From an uncultured Mucispirillum sp. (GTDB lineage: Bacteria > Chrysiogenota > Deferribacteres > Deferribacterales > Mucispirillaceae), in assembly GCA_944324495.1 (NCBI GenBank), contig CALUWN010000008.1, forward strand, positions 1-64,000: a stretch of DNA of 64,000 bases. The letters run 5' to 3'. Shown here piece by piece: positions 44,973 through 53,233 of this stretch (position 1 is its first letter; each line of letters begins with the position of its first letter). A program made the position numbers and the translations under genes. The notes below the pieces were generated by a model. That model searched no databases, had not been told where the DNA came from, and was given only the letters and a program-made list of their open reading frames with translations.

Positions 44973-45314
44973 CTACCTTTTTGGTGGTGGTGGCGGTGCT
45001 GGCCTTACTTCAATATTATAGCTTGGTTTAGGTGCAGGCTTTACAACCACATGGTGTTTAGGCGGTGGTGGTGGAGCAGGTCTTACCTCCACATTATAGC
45101 TAGGTGCAGGTCTTGGCGGTGGCACAGGCCTGCCATATTTATCATAATATACAGGTGGCTGTGGCACTGGACGGCCATACTCATCATAATACCTAACCTT
45201 TTCCGCTGAATATGTTAAATTTGAAGCATATTGAACATAGTCACGCTTAACATCAGCAAAACTAACTGATGTAAACAATAAAAACATTGATAAGGTAAAA
45301 AAGATATATCTCAT
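44973..45314 (-). CDS. Proline-rich secreted protein, copy 1
   Basis: A 113-residue exported protein. The ATG at 45314 follows TGGAGGAAAC, with a signal peptide (MRYIFFTLSMFLLFTSVSFA). The mature part has YYDEYGRPVPQPPVYYDKYGRPVPPPRPAP repeats and a C-terminal series of SYN(V/I)EVRPAPPPPPK units, low complexity and basic. It may be a periplasmic or cell-surface spacer. Its promoter holds a G9 tract, so expression may switch. Confidence 0.72.
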   Translation of the reverse strand: MRYIFFTLSMFLLFTSVSFADVKRDYVQYASNLTYSAEKVRYYDEYGRPVPQPPVYYDKYGRPVPPPRPAPSYNVEVRPAPPPPPKHHVVVKPAPKPSYNIEVRPAPPPPPKR

Positions 45315-45339
45315 CTGTTTCCTCCATTTTATAATTGAC

Positions 45340-45370
45340 ATCATACCCCCCCCCGAGCCTTAAATGTCAA
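45340..45370 (-). promoter_or_regulatory. Promoter with G9 spacer tract (putative phase-variable)
   Basis: Reading the minus strand, TTGACA (45370-45365), ten bases, G9 (45354-45346) and TATGAT (45345-45340) form a sigma-70 promoter. Its 19-base spacer ends in the homopolymer. The optimum spacing is about 17, so loss of one or two Gs should strengthen it. This is the known design of phase-variable promoters such as Neisseria porA and opc. Confidence 0.75.
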
Positions 45371-45557
45371 GCAAAATTTTAACTTTTTTTATCTTTATTT
45401 ATTAATAAGTTATAAGAGTGAATATTTAAGGTGGAAAATTAGCCTAGAAATTCATAATTAGAAATCTTTGAGTTTACATTTATTTATAAAATAATATTGG
45501 CTTGTAATATGAAGTAATTTGAATTTAAAAAATGGTTGAATAAATGATTTTTATATA

Positions 45558-45590
45558 AAAAAACTGGTAAAATATATTTACCAGTTTTTT
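45558..45590. terminator. Bidirectional terminator
   Basis: A perfect 14-bp stem AAAAAACTGGTAAA / TTTACCAGTTTTTT with a five-base loop. It is T-tailed on both strands. It lies 42 bases past the stop of the lipoprotein gene copy 2 and separates the two duplicated units. Confidence 0.9.
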
Positions 45591-45631
45591 AGTTTTATAT
45601 AATCTTTGTTAGTATTATAAAATGTATAAAA

Positions 45632-46234
45632 TTAATTTAATGTAGCATTATCCACATTAACTGATGTTATATTATCAGCAGATTCTGCATTTTTATCTAA
45701 CACTGGAGCAGGTTTTGCTTTAAATGTACTTACTGCTGGCACTTCTTTGCTGTATGGACCATTTTCATATGCTGTTATTAAATATTGCTGCACTGTATAT
45801 CTTCTTGTTTCTAAATTTAATGCCATAATTTCATATTTACCATAATATATTCCATAGGTCTGTATGCTTCTATCTGTAGAAAAAGTAAACATTCCAGAAC
45901 TTTCATACCCATTAGAATACAGTGTAGTATTATATGTTACTGGTGTATTATTTACTGTAAAATATCTGTAATGACCAGGACAAGTATAATCATAAAAATT
46001 AACAGTTACATAAACATCTGAATTACATCTTAATTCTATGGCTTTTTCATTCGGAAATGTACCTGATACACTGTTATTTTTACCTAACTCTATATTACTA
46101 AAAAAACCACTGCAGCCCATATCATATAATGAAGGTACATATTCATCTTCTATAACGACTTTTTTATCTTTCTCAAACCAGTCAGCACAACCTGCTGTTA
46201 ATAAAAAAATAGATATTATAAATAATTTACTCAT
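45632..46234 (-). CDS. Lipoprotein of the duplicated surface unit, copy 2
   Basis: A 200-residue lipoprotein with lipobox TAGC. It is a diverged paralogue of the one at 44251: EYVPSLYDMGCSGFF, LRCNSDVYVTVNFYDYT, and GKYEIMALNLETRRYTVQQYLITA match in position and spacing. Both share a conserved Cys after the N-terminal linker (DMGCS) and another in the middle. Function unknown. It follows the proline-rich gene copy 2 by 26 bases. Confidence 0.72.
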   Translation of the reverse strand: MSKLFIISIFLLTAGCADWFEKDKKVVIEDEYVPSLYDMGCSGFFSNIELGKNNSVSGTFPNEKAIELRCNSDVYVTVNFYDYTCPGHYRYFTVNNTPVTYNTTLYSNGYESSGMFTFSTDRSIQTYGIYYGKYEIMALNLETRRYTVQQYLITAYENGPYSKEVPAVSTFKAKPAPVLDKNAESADNITSVNVDNATLN

Positions 46235-46260
46235 CAACTCTCCAAATATTATTAAAAAAA

Positions 46261-46605
46261 CTATCTTCTTGGCGGTGGTGGAGCTGGCCTTATCTGAATA
46301 TTATAACTTGGTGGTGGCGGAGCAGGATATCTATTCACATCATACCTGTTTGGCGGTGGTGGAGCTGGTCTTCTATCCATATGATGAGAATGGGGTGGGG
46401 CAGGACGCCTATCCACATACGGTCTTGGCGGTGGCGGCGGTGTCGGACGCCTGTCCACATGATGAGCAGGTGGCGGCGGTACAGGGTGGCCATGGTCATC
46501 ATAATATCTTGCTTGATTTACTGCATCAGTTAAATTTGCCGCATTAGCATTAACAGCAACTGCAAAAAATAAACAGGATATTGAAGCAAATAAAATATAT
46601 CGCAT
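46261..46605 (-). CDS. Proline-rich secreted protein, copy 2
   Basis: A 114-residue paralogue of the protein at 44973. The ATG at 46605 is preceded by GGGAGAAAG, with a signal peptide ending ANA. The mature region has RYYDDHGHPVPPPPAHHVDRRP, then repeated DRRPAPPP units and a final SYNIQIRPAPPPPRR. It is His- and Arg-rich, which could bind metal. It shares the gene order proline-rich, then lipoprotein. Confidence 0.72.
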   Translation of the reverse strand: MRYILFASISCLFFAVAVNANAANLTDAVNQARYYDDHGHPVPPPPAHHVDRRPTPPPPPRPYVDRRPAPPHSHHMDRRPAPPPPNRYDVNRYPAPPPPSYNIQIRPAPPPPRR

Positions 46606-46630
46606 ATTGCTTTCTCCCTTATAATTTATT

Positions 46631-46659
46631 ATTGTATTTTCATAATCTAAAACAGACAA
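46631..46659 (-). promoter_or_regulatory. Promoter of the proline-rich/lipoprotein unit copy 2
   Basis: On the minus strand TTGTCT (46659-46654) and TACAAT (46636-46631) are 17 bases apart, the standard spacing, with no homopolymer. This copy therefore lacks the slippage element seen in the other unit. Confidence 0.5.
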
Positions 46660-46806
46660 AACTATTATCTAATGAAATACAAACTATTAATATCTCTATG
46701 ACACTCAAGCAGGTAAATAAGTTCTAAATGATTAGAAAAAATTTACAGTATTAATAAATTATATATACTAAAGTCTATCTTTTTCTGTTTTATTATGTAT
46801 ATTTAT

Positions 46807-47103
46807 CTATACTATTGCTTCACCTTTTTCACGCAGTTCTATTGCATATTTTTCTATTTCCTGACACAGCTCATAATCATACTGCGATTTCAACTGCTCT
46901 GCTGTTTTTGAACCCATTATTAAGTCAAACATATCATTATCATACATTTTAGTAAGCATTTCGTTTAACCGTTCAAGCTTTTCATCACTATATGTATCTT
47001 TTACAACTTCTACAATAAATTTCTTCATAAATACTTCATTTTCAAGTATGGCACGCCTTGCACACTGAAAATATGCTTTTTTATAAAGCGGGTTTTCACT
47101 CAT
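46807..47103 (-). CDS. SdhE-like FAD assembly factor
   Basis: A 98-residue helical protein. The segment FQCARRAILENEVFMKKF matches the SdhE/Sdh5 R-G-x2-E motif region, here with Ala instead of Gly (RAILE). Further on YDNDMFDLIMG lines up with the conserved D-x-D-L-F-x-W-x-M segment of the family. SdhE helps covalent flavinylation of succinate dehydrogenase/fumarate reductase. The assignment is by eye. It lies 6 bases after korC, so a TCA-related role is consistent. Confidence 0.6.
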   Translation of the reverse strand: MSENPLYKKAYFQCARRAILENEVFMKKFIVEVVKDTYSDEKLERLNEMLTKMYDNDMFDLIMGSKTAEQLKSQYDYELCQEIEKYAIELREKGEAIV

Positions 47104-47109
47104 CTAGTT

Positions 47110-47652
47110 TTACTCCATTACTTTTTTTGCCAAATCTATTCCTAAATTATAAGCTTTTGTGTTATTTTCCGCAGCACGCTCTGGAAAGTTGCTGATTACC
47201 ACATCTAAAAGCCACTGATGCTCCATTATTTTGCATATTTCATTAACTACACCTAATGTGGCAATATTTGCAGAAACTGCACTTCCTAAAAGCTCTTTCA
47301 CACTGGCAGTTATTGGTACAGCATATACCTTATGACCGTCCTGCTTGTATTCATGAACTAATGTATTATCAACTATTATTACTGCCTCATCTTTCAAATC
47401 AACTGCATATTTATTATAAGCTTCCTGAGTTAAAGAAATCACTATATCAGGGCTTATAATTTTTGGGTAGTTTATTTCATCATCACTGATGATAACTTCT
47501 GCCTTGCTGGCTCCACCCCTTGCCTCAGGTCCGTAAGACTGGCTTTGTACTGCGTTTTTACCTGCCTTTATAGCAGCAGCCTGAGCAAGTAATATACCTG
47601 CTGTAATTATTCCCTGCCCCCCTGAGCCTGAAAACCTTATATCATACCTCAT
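47110..47652 (-). CDS. korC: 2-oxoglutarate:ferredoxin oxidoreductase, gamma subunit
   Basis: A 180-residue gamma domain. GSGGQGIITAGILLAQAA opens it and SYGPEARGGASKAEVIIS is the hallmark loop. It completes the KorABCD complex that converts 2-oxoglutarate and CoA to succinyl-CoA and CO2, with reduced ferredoxin; it can run reductively in the reverse TCA cycle. Ten bases after korB. Confidence 0.93.
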   Translation of the reverse strand: MRYDIRFSGSGGQGIITAGILLAQAAAIKAGKNAVQSQSYGPEARGGASKAEVIISDDEINYPKIISPDIVISLTQEAYNKYAVDLKDEAVIIVDNTLVHEYKQDGHKVYAVPITASVKELLGSAVSANIATLGVVNEICKIMEHQWLLDVVISNFPERAAENNTKAYNLGIDLAKKVME

Positions 47653-47661
47653 AATCTGCTC

Positions 47662-48477
47662 CTATTTCTCACTAAAGCCAGTAACAGCATCATAATTTTC
47701 CACATACTCTTTCTTGCTTGTATCATGATAAAGTACACCTGTTATAAACTTGCCCTCTAATTCCTCTGCACTCATTTTCTCAGCCATCTGCTTAGTTACC
47801 GCATGGTCTTTCTGCCACAAAAGCATACTAGTTGGTGTTTTTTGATTATTTTTTCTACCAAAACCTGTTGGACAGCCTGCAATAATCTCTACCACAGATA
47901 AACCCTTGTGAGAAAACGCTTCCTTAAACAGTTTTTCCATAGGCAGTGCATGGTAAGATGTGCTTCTTCCTACAAATGTGGCTCCTGCTGCAACAGCAAG
48001 TTTACATATATCAAAATCAGGCTCAAGCATACCATATGGTGCTGTGGTTGCTTTTGCTCCAAGTGGAGTTGTTGGCGAATACTGACCGCCTGTCATACCG
48101 TATATGTTATTGTTAAATACTATAACTGTCATATCTATATTTCTTCTACAAGCATGTATAAAATGGTTGCCACCTATGGCACTCATATCACCATCACCAC
48201 CAAGAGCAACTATTTTTAACTCAGGATTTGCAAGCTTAATACCTGTTGCAAATGCTAAACTTCTACCATGGGTTGTATGAAGCGTATTAAAATCAAGATA
48301 CCCAGGCAGACGGCTTGCACAGCCTATGCCTGAAGCTATAACTGTTTCATCTTTGCTCCAGCCCATAGCATCAATAGCACGTATCATTGATTTCATTATA
48401 ATACCATAGCCACATCCCGGGCACCAAATGTGCGGCAGCCTGCCTTTTCTTATATATTTTTCATAATTATAAGCCAT
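47662..48477 (-). CDS. korB: 2-oxoglutarate:ferredoxin oxidoreductase, beta subunit
   Basis: A 271-residue thiamine-diphosphate-binding subunit. WCPGCGYGIIMK supplies Fe-S cysteines, GDGDMSAIGGNHFIHA binds Mg-TPP, and NNNIYGMTGGQYSPTT and the ATFVGRSTSYH segment are typical for KorB. It starts 1 base after the korA stop. Confidence 0.94.
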   Translation of the reverse strand: MAYNYEKYIRKGRLPHIWCPGCGYGIIMKSMIRAIDAMGWSKDETVIASGIGCASRLPGYLDFNTLHTTHGRSLAFATGIKLANPELKIVALGGDGDMSAIGGNHFIHACRRNIDMTVIVFNNNIYGMTGGQYSPTTPLGAKATTAPYGMLEPDFDICKLAVAAGATFVGRSTSYHALPMEKLFKEAFSHKGLSVVEIIAGCPTGFGRKNNQKTPTSMLLWQKDHAVTKQMAEKMSAEELEGKFITGVLYHDTSKKEYVENYDAVTGFSEK

Positions 48478-48478
48478 A

Positions 48479-49609
48479 TTAACCCTCCACCGCTTTTTCT
48501 ATATCCACTGGAGATATAGGCTTACTATCAACTTTATATATATGCTTAATATTACACCTGCCACCTGCTGCTCGACTTACTTCCCGCACACTTTGACCTA
48601 CACTTAATTCCACAACTGTAATATCTTTCACTTTTGATGCATACTCTGATATCTCTCTATCAGGAAACGGCCAAATGGTAAGTGGTTTCAAAAGCCCTGC
48701 TTTTACGCCTTTCTTCCTTAAATTTAATACAGCATCTTTAGAAGCACGGGCAGAACTGCCAAAAGCAAATATGATATGCTCCGCATCCTCACACATAAAA
48801 TGTTCCACTTGCACTATATCATCATAGTTTTCTTCCACCTTTTTAATAAGGCGTTCTTCCTGCAAACCTATTAATTTTGCACTGTTTGTTGGAAAACCAT
48901 ATTCATCATGATTAAGCCCTGTTACATGATACCTGTACCCCTGCCCAAAACTTGCCATTTTCGGCACTAATACACTGTTATCATATGGCTTATATTCATC
49001 AATCGCACATGCTGGCTTTTCCCTTTCTATAACTTCTAATTCACCCTCAAGTGGAACTTCTATTGCTTCACGCATATGACCTATTATCTCATCTGATAAA
49101 ATAATAACAGGCATACGGTATTTTTCCGCTAAATTAAATGCACGTACCGTCTGGCTAAACTGCTCGTAAACTGTGGAAGGTGTTAATGCAATACATGGGT
49201 GGTCGCCATGAGTGCCCCAGCGTGCCTGCATAATATCTGCCTGCCCCGGACCTGTTGGCGTACCAGTGGAAGGCCCACCACGCATAACATTTAATACAAC
49301 ACATGGAACTTCTGCCATATAGCCATAGCCTAAATTCTCAAGCTTTAATGACATACCCGGGCCACTTGTGGCAGTAAGTGATTTCTTCCCAGCTAAAGAT
49401 GCACCAATAACCGCTGCCATAGCACTTATTTCATCTTCCATTTGAATAAACCTGCCCCCGTTTTTCGGAAGCCACGCCGCAAGCCGTTCTGCAACTTCTG
49501 TTGAAGGCGTAATAGGATAACCTGCATAAAATTTACACCCTGCATATAATGCACCTAGGGCTACAGCATCATTTCCCTGTAAAAATTTACGTTCTCTTTT
49601 CTTTTCCAT
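48479..49609 (-). CDS. korA: 2-oxoglutarate:ferredoxin oxidoreductase, alpha subunit
   Basis: A 376-residue alpha subunit. GNDAVALGALYAGCKFYAGYPITPSTEV is the start; AMAAVIGASLAGKKSLTATSGPGMSL is the pyruvate:ferredoxin oxidoreductase-type I/VI domain; RGGPSTGTPT follows. KorA rather than VorB is supported by KorD/B/C gene order and 2-oxoacid residues in this superfamily being difficult to distinguish, so 2-oxoglutarate is the likelier but not the only possibility. Confidence 0.88.
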   Translation of the reverse strand: MEKKRERKFLQGNDAVALGALYAGCKFYAGYPITPSTEVAERLAAWLPKNGGRFIQMEDEISAMAAVIGASLAGKKSLTATSGPGMSLKLENLGYGYMAEVPCVVLNVMRGGPSTGTPTGPGQADIMQARWGTHGDHPCIALTPSTVYEQFSQTVRAFNLAEKYRMPVIILSDEIIGHMREAIEVPLEGELEVIEREKPACAIDEYKPYDNSVLVPKMASFGQGYRYHVTGLNHDEYGFPTNSAKLIGLQEERLIKKVEENYDDIVQVEHFMCEDAEHIIFAFGSSARASKDAVLNLRKKGVKAGLLKPLTIWPFPDREISEYASKVKDITVVELSVGQSVREVSRAAGGRCNIKHIYKVDSKPISPVDIEKAVEG

Positions 49610-49611
49610 AA

Positions 49612-49803
49612 TTATAACCTTGTAACTTCTATTGCAAAATCAGGACAACGCAACTCGCACTGCATACAAGCAGTACATTTTTCTATATCTGCCACATTAA
49701 CTTTAAAATCTTGAATATCTAAGACTTGGGCGGGGCATAATAAAACACATATTTCACAACCCTTGCACCGCTCTTTATGAATGACTATTTCACTTTTTGC
49801 CAT
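49612..49803 (-). CDS. korD: 2-oxoglutarate:ferredoxin oxidoreductase, ferredoxin-like delta subunit
   Basis: A 63-residue 2x[4Fe-4S] ferredoxin. CKGCEICVLLCP and CTACMQCELRCP carry the two sets of four cysteines. The ATG at 49803 has GAGGG upstream; the upstream in-frame codons are unlikely. It is first in the korDABC-sdhE-like run. Confidence 0.92.
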   Translation of the reverse strand: MAKSEIVIHKERCKGCEICVLLCPAQVLDIQDFKVNVADIEKCTACMQCELRCPDFAIEVTRL

Positions 49804-49997
49804 GCTGATACCCTCACATAACAATGCACTATTATACTATTATATAAGTTTTTATGATTTTGTAAAGCAGTATAAATTACTAATATCAAAATATGAATGC
49901 AATTTTTAACCAAATGTATAAAATTAGATATTCTACTTGATTTAAGTAATTTATTTATGTTATTATCCATATGAATATTGATTAATTAACGGTATAT

Positions 49998-51854
49998 ATG
50001 GCAAATAGAATTATAGAGCTTGCTAATAAATTTTTTTCTTCCATTTACCAAAGTGGTGTATCTGCCACTTTTAAAAAAGTATCACTATTTTTTCGCAATA
50101 AAATAGTACAAAATATGCTCCATAAATATTCCTTTGATGGTTTTTATCAAGCAAAATACCTTCCTTCAAACACTACCAATTCAGATGTTTTGCCAATATG
50201 CTTTTATAATATATCACACATTAATATAGTAGAGCTTGCAACACATAAACCACTTTTTATTAACCATTATCTGCCAAGAATACCACTGCTTTTTACTGAA
50301 AACTTTGTAGAACGCATAAACTACCATATTAGACTTGCTAAAGAATACCAAATATATGGCTTTTGCTATGAAGTAAATAATATTAATAAATTTACTAACT
50401 TTTTCTCAAACCTGCACTTAGCTGGTGCAGATATGCCCTTCTGCATTTCTCTGCACCATAAACTAACCTTTGAAAATATTAAAACTATATTTAAAACAAT
50501 TAAATATGACAACTATATAAAACATAACGATAACTATATAATAGTGCTTGACTGTTCAGAAAATACGGACATTATTAATGAATTTATTCAAAAAGTAGAT
50601 AATGCTCTTACTAATTTTGGTATAAATTATGAACTTTGGTTAAAAGTGCCAAACAATACTACAATTGATAACGAAAAAATTACTGGAGTATTAAATACTT
50701 ATAATACACAGGAACTTCCACCTGTTAGTGCAAATGCACTCTCTTATTTAAGCATAAGTTTTCAAAATAAATTATACTACTATAATCAAGTTGCTGAAAG
50801 CCTAAAAAAACACGCAAAATCTGGCAGGCTTGAATATAATGTTATATCCAATGCTCAAGATACTCTGCGGCAAAATGGCGTTACTTTCTATAAATACAGC
50901 CTGCTGCATTTTTATAACTGGGTAAAAAACGAATGCGTATACCTTAGAAAAACATATGAAAAAAATAAACGATTTCTTTTTATTGATTCTTTTAATAACT
51001 GGGAAAAACTAAACCATATAGCACCTGAAAAACGTACAGGTTATGCATTTTTAAATACAATGTATAGAGCTATGTTTAATAAAAAAATTTATGGAAAAAA
51101 ATTATCAGTTTATAACCAAGATATGCCACTTGCAGCATATAATACTTCCCAAATATGTATCCATGCTCATATTTATTATATTGATTTACTTGATGAAATA
51201 GTTATGGAACTGAAAAAAATCCCATATAAATTTGATGTGTATATTTCCACAGACAGCTATAAAAAAGCAGACATAATTATGGATGCTTTTCAACGTAACC
51301 ATAAAGAATTTAATGTTTTTATTGATGTTTTTGAAAATATTGGCAGAGATGTTGCACCATTTATAGAGCAAATGCGTTCCATAATTACAAAATATAAATT
51401 TATATGCCATATCCACTCTAAAAAATCTATTACAGACAGCTTTGGCAATAACTGGAGAGATTATCTTTTTCAGTCACTTTTTGGCTCAAGTGAAAATATT
51501 GCTCATATTATTAAAAACCTTGAATATAATAAAGGGCTTGGAATTGTTTTTCCAAAATCATTTCAACGATTAGAAGAAGCTACACACTGGAGCTTAAATA
51601 AAAATATTGCGGAAAAACTAATGAAAAAAATGAATATGGATATAATGCTTCCTGTAAATAATATAGTCTTTCCAGTTGGTAATATGTTTTGGGCTAGAGT
51701 TGATGCAATACTGCCATTTTTTACAAATATCCAAATGAATGATTTCCCACAAGAAAAAGGACAAATTGATGGCACAATCGCACACGCTATTGAAAGACTG
51801 TGGGTATATGTGGCTGAATATAATGGATATACATACAGTTTTTGTGGAAAATAA
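49998..51854 (+). CDS. RgpF-like rhamnan-synthesis protein with degenerate WbsX-like N-terminal half
   Basis: A 618-residue protein. Residues of about 60-340 follow the WbsX glycosyltransferase layout (PLFINHYLPRIPLLF, EYQIYGFCYEV, MPFCISLHHKLTF) but lack the conserved Trp-Glu/Asn motifs. Residues of about 390-618 are RgpF/rhamnan-synthesis-like: ICIHAHIYYIDLLDEI, FDVYISTD, VFENIGRDVAPFIEQM, CHIHSKKS, FPVGNMFWARVDAI, and GQIDGTIAHAIERLW. Such proteins polymerise or modify cell-surface polysaccharide. The last 207 bases recur at 53256. Confidence 0.82.
   Translation: MANRIIELANKFFSSIYQSGVSATFKKVSLFFRNKIVQNMLHKYSFDGFYQAKYLPSNTTNSDVLPICFYNISHINIVELATHKPLFINHYLPRIPLLFTENFVERINYHIRLAKEYQIYGFCYEVNNINKFTNFFSNLHLAGADMPFCISLHHKLTFENIKTIFKTIKYDNYIKHNDNYIIVLDCSENTDIINEFIQKVDNALTNFGINYELWLKVPNNTTIDNEKITGVLNTYNTQELPPVSANALSYLSISFQNKLYYYNQVAESLKKHAKSGRLEYNVISNAQDTLRQNGVTFYKYSLLHFYNWVKNECVYLRKTYEKNKRFLFIDSFNNWEKLNHIAPEKRTGYAFLNTMYRAMFNKKIYGKKLSVYNQDMPLAAYNTSQICIHAHIYYIDLLDEIVMELKKIPYKFDVYISTDSYKKADIIMDAFQRNHKEFNVFIDVFENIGRDVAPFIEQMRSIITKYKFICHIHSKKSITDSFGNNWRDYLFQSLFGSSENIAHIIKNLEYNKGLGIVFPKSFQRLEEATHWSLNKNIAEKLMKKMNMDIMLPVNNIVFPVGNMFWARVDAILPFFTNIQMNDFPQEKGQIDGTIAHAIERLWVYVAEYNGYTYSFCGK
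51641..51847 (+). repeat. 207-bp segment duplicated at 53256-53462
   Basis: The 3' end of the RgpF-like gene is matched at an offset of 1615 bases without gaps. Over the conserved 170 bases most differences are synonymous codon changes, so both copies once coded for protein. Confidence 0.9.
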
Positions 51855-51879
51855 ACAGTTTTATTACATAAATTATCCC

Positions 51880-51942
51880 TATTTTACTTTTCAACACACT
51901 TTTATTTTACTTTTCAACATAATTCTATTTTACTTTTCAACA
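51880..51942 (+). repeat. Three direct 17-bp repeats, 23-bp period
   Basis: TATTTTACTTTTCAACA occurs at 51880-51896, 51903-51919 and 51926-51942, with 6-base unrelated spacers. The exact copies and constant period of about two helical turns suggest repeated protein-binding sites. They lie 59 bases upstream of the ATPase start. Confidence 0.85.
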
Positions 51943-52000
51943 GATTTATATTATCTTATTTCTATAATACATTAAATATTTCTTATATATGGGGTATAAA

Positions 52001-53233
52001 ATGGCACTTAAAAGATGGCAGGAAAAAAACATTAAAGATTTAAGAAATAAGAGAAGAATTATACAAATTACAGGTGCAAGACAGTGCGGTAAAACAACCA
52101 CTGCAAAAGCTATCACCTCCCATTATGAAAACCTTTACTATACACTAGATAATAAAACTATTCTTGATGCCTGCATTTCCGACCCTATAAATTTTCTTAC
52201 TCATAATAAAGATATTATGGTTATAGATGAAGTGCAAAAAGCTCCTATTATCATTACTACATTAAAACAAATTGTTGATGAAGATATTAGAAAAGGCAGG
52301 TATATTATAACTGGCAGTGTGGATATACAGTCCTTACCACAGGTAAATGAATCACTAGCTGGCAGAATAGGCCGAATATTACTAAGAACACTTACTCAAG
52401 GTGAAATATTAGAAAAAAAACCTGTGTTTATTGAAAACTTAAAAAACAATAATTTTCAAAGTAAGTATGAATATGATGGTAAAGAAGAAATATTATATAC
52501 TGCATTAAATGGTGGTTATCCTGAAACTTTAGGTTATACATTAAGGGATATTAAAAACTGGTGCCATGATTATATTACTGCCATACTGGAAAAAGATTTA
52601 AAAGATATAGAAAATATTAGAAACCACCAGAATATGAAAAAGCTTGTAGAAACAACTGCGGCTTGGAGTTCTAAATATATGGAACAAAATGCCATTAGAA
52701 GTGCCTTATCTATTGAAAAACCAACATTTAATAAATACCTTAGTTTGCTTGAAATGATGTATATAATAGAAACACTCCCAGCTTACACAAAAACAGACTA
52801 TGAACGAGTTACAAAAAAACCAAAAATATTTATGACAGATACAGCTTTAATTTCATCTATTTTAAACTATACTATGGATAATGTTCGCCTTAATCAAGAT
52901 ATATCTGGCAAACTTATAGAAACATTTATACACCATGAACTTGCTTCTTTTATAGATTATTATAATGGAGAATACAGCCTTTACCATTTTAGAGATAATG
53001 CAAAACATGAAATAGACTTTATACTGCATGATAATAATGCAAATAATATTTATGCAATAGAGATTAAAGCAGGCTCTAATATAAGCAGAGCCGATTTTAA
53101 ACATATTAAATGGTTTAATGATAACATTGCAAAAGATAATAATTTTCTGGGTATAATATTATATACTGGCAAAGAAACTCTTTCTTTTGGTGATAATCTA
53201 AAAGCAGTTCCAATATGTGCATTGTGGGAGTAA
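52001..53233 (+). CDS. AAA ATPase with DUF4143 C-terminal domain
   Basis: A 410-residue protein. The Walker A GARQCGKTT is at about 25-33, and Walker B is in IMVIDEVQKAP near 73. ITGSVDIQSLP and ESLAGRIGRILL follow as sensor and the family's AGR motif. The DUF4143 domain has a restriction-endonuclease-like end (EIDFIL, IYAIEIKAGSNISR). Role unknown; often accessory and laterally transferred. The ATG at 52001 has GGGGT 8 bases upstream. Confidence 0.88.
   Translation: MALKRWQEKNIKDLRNKRRIIQITGARQCGKTTTAKAITSHYENLYYTLDNKTILDACISDPINFLTHNKDIMVIDEVQKAPIIITTLKQIVDEDIRKGRYIITGSVDIQSLPQVNESLAGRIGRILLRTLTQGEILEKKPVFIENLKNNNFQSKYEYDGKEEILYTALNGGYPETLGYTLRDIKNWCHDYITAILEKDLKDIENIRNHQNMKKLVETTAAWSSKYMEQNAIRSALSIEKPTFNKYLSLLEMMYIIETLPAYTKTDYERVTKKPKIFMTDTALISSILNYTMDNVRLNQDISGKLIETFIHHELASFIDYYNGEYSLYHFRDNAKHEIDFILHDNNANNIYAIEIKAGSNISRADFKHIKWFNDNIAKDNNFLGIILYTGKETLSFGDNLKAVPICALWE

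Noticed and set aside
46038-46547. 169-residue plus-strand frame over the proline-rich gene
   Set aside because: It is the complement of low-complexity coding sequence, has no ribosome site and no domain.
51880-51942. CRISPR array
   Set aside because: Only three repeats with 6-base spacers and no cas gene; better explained as an operator-like array.
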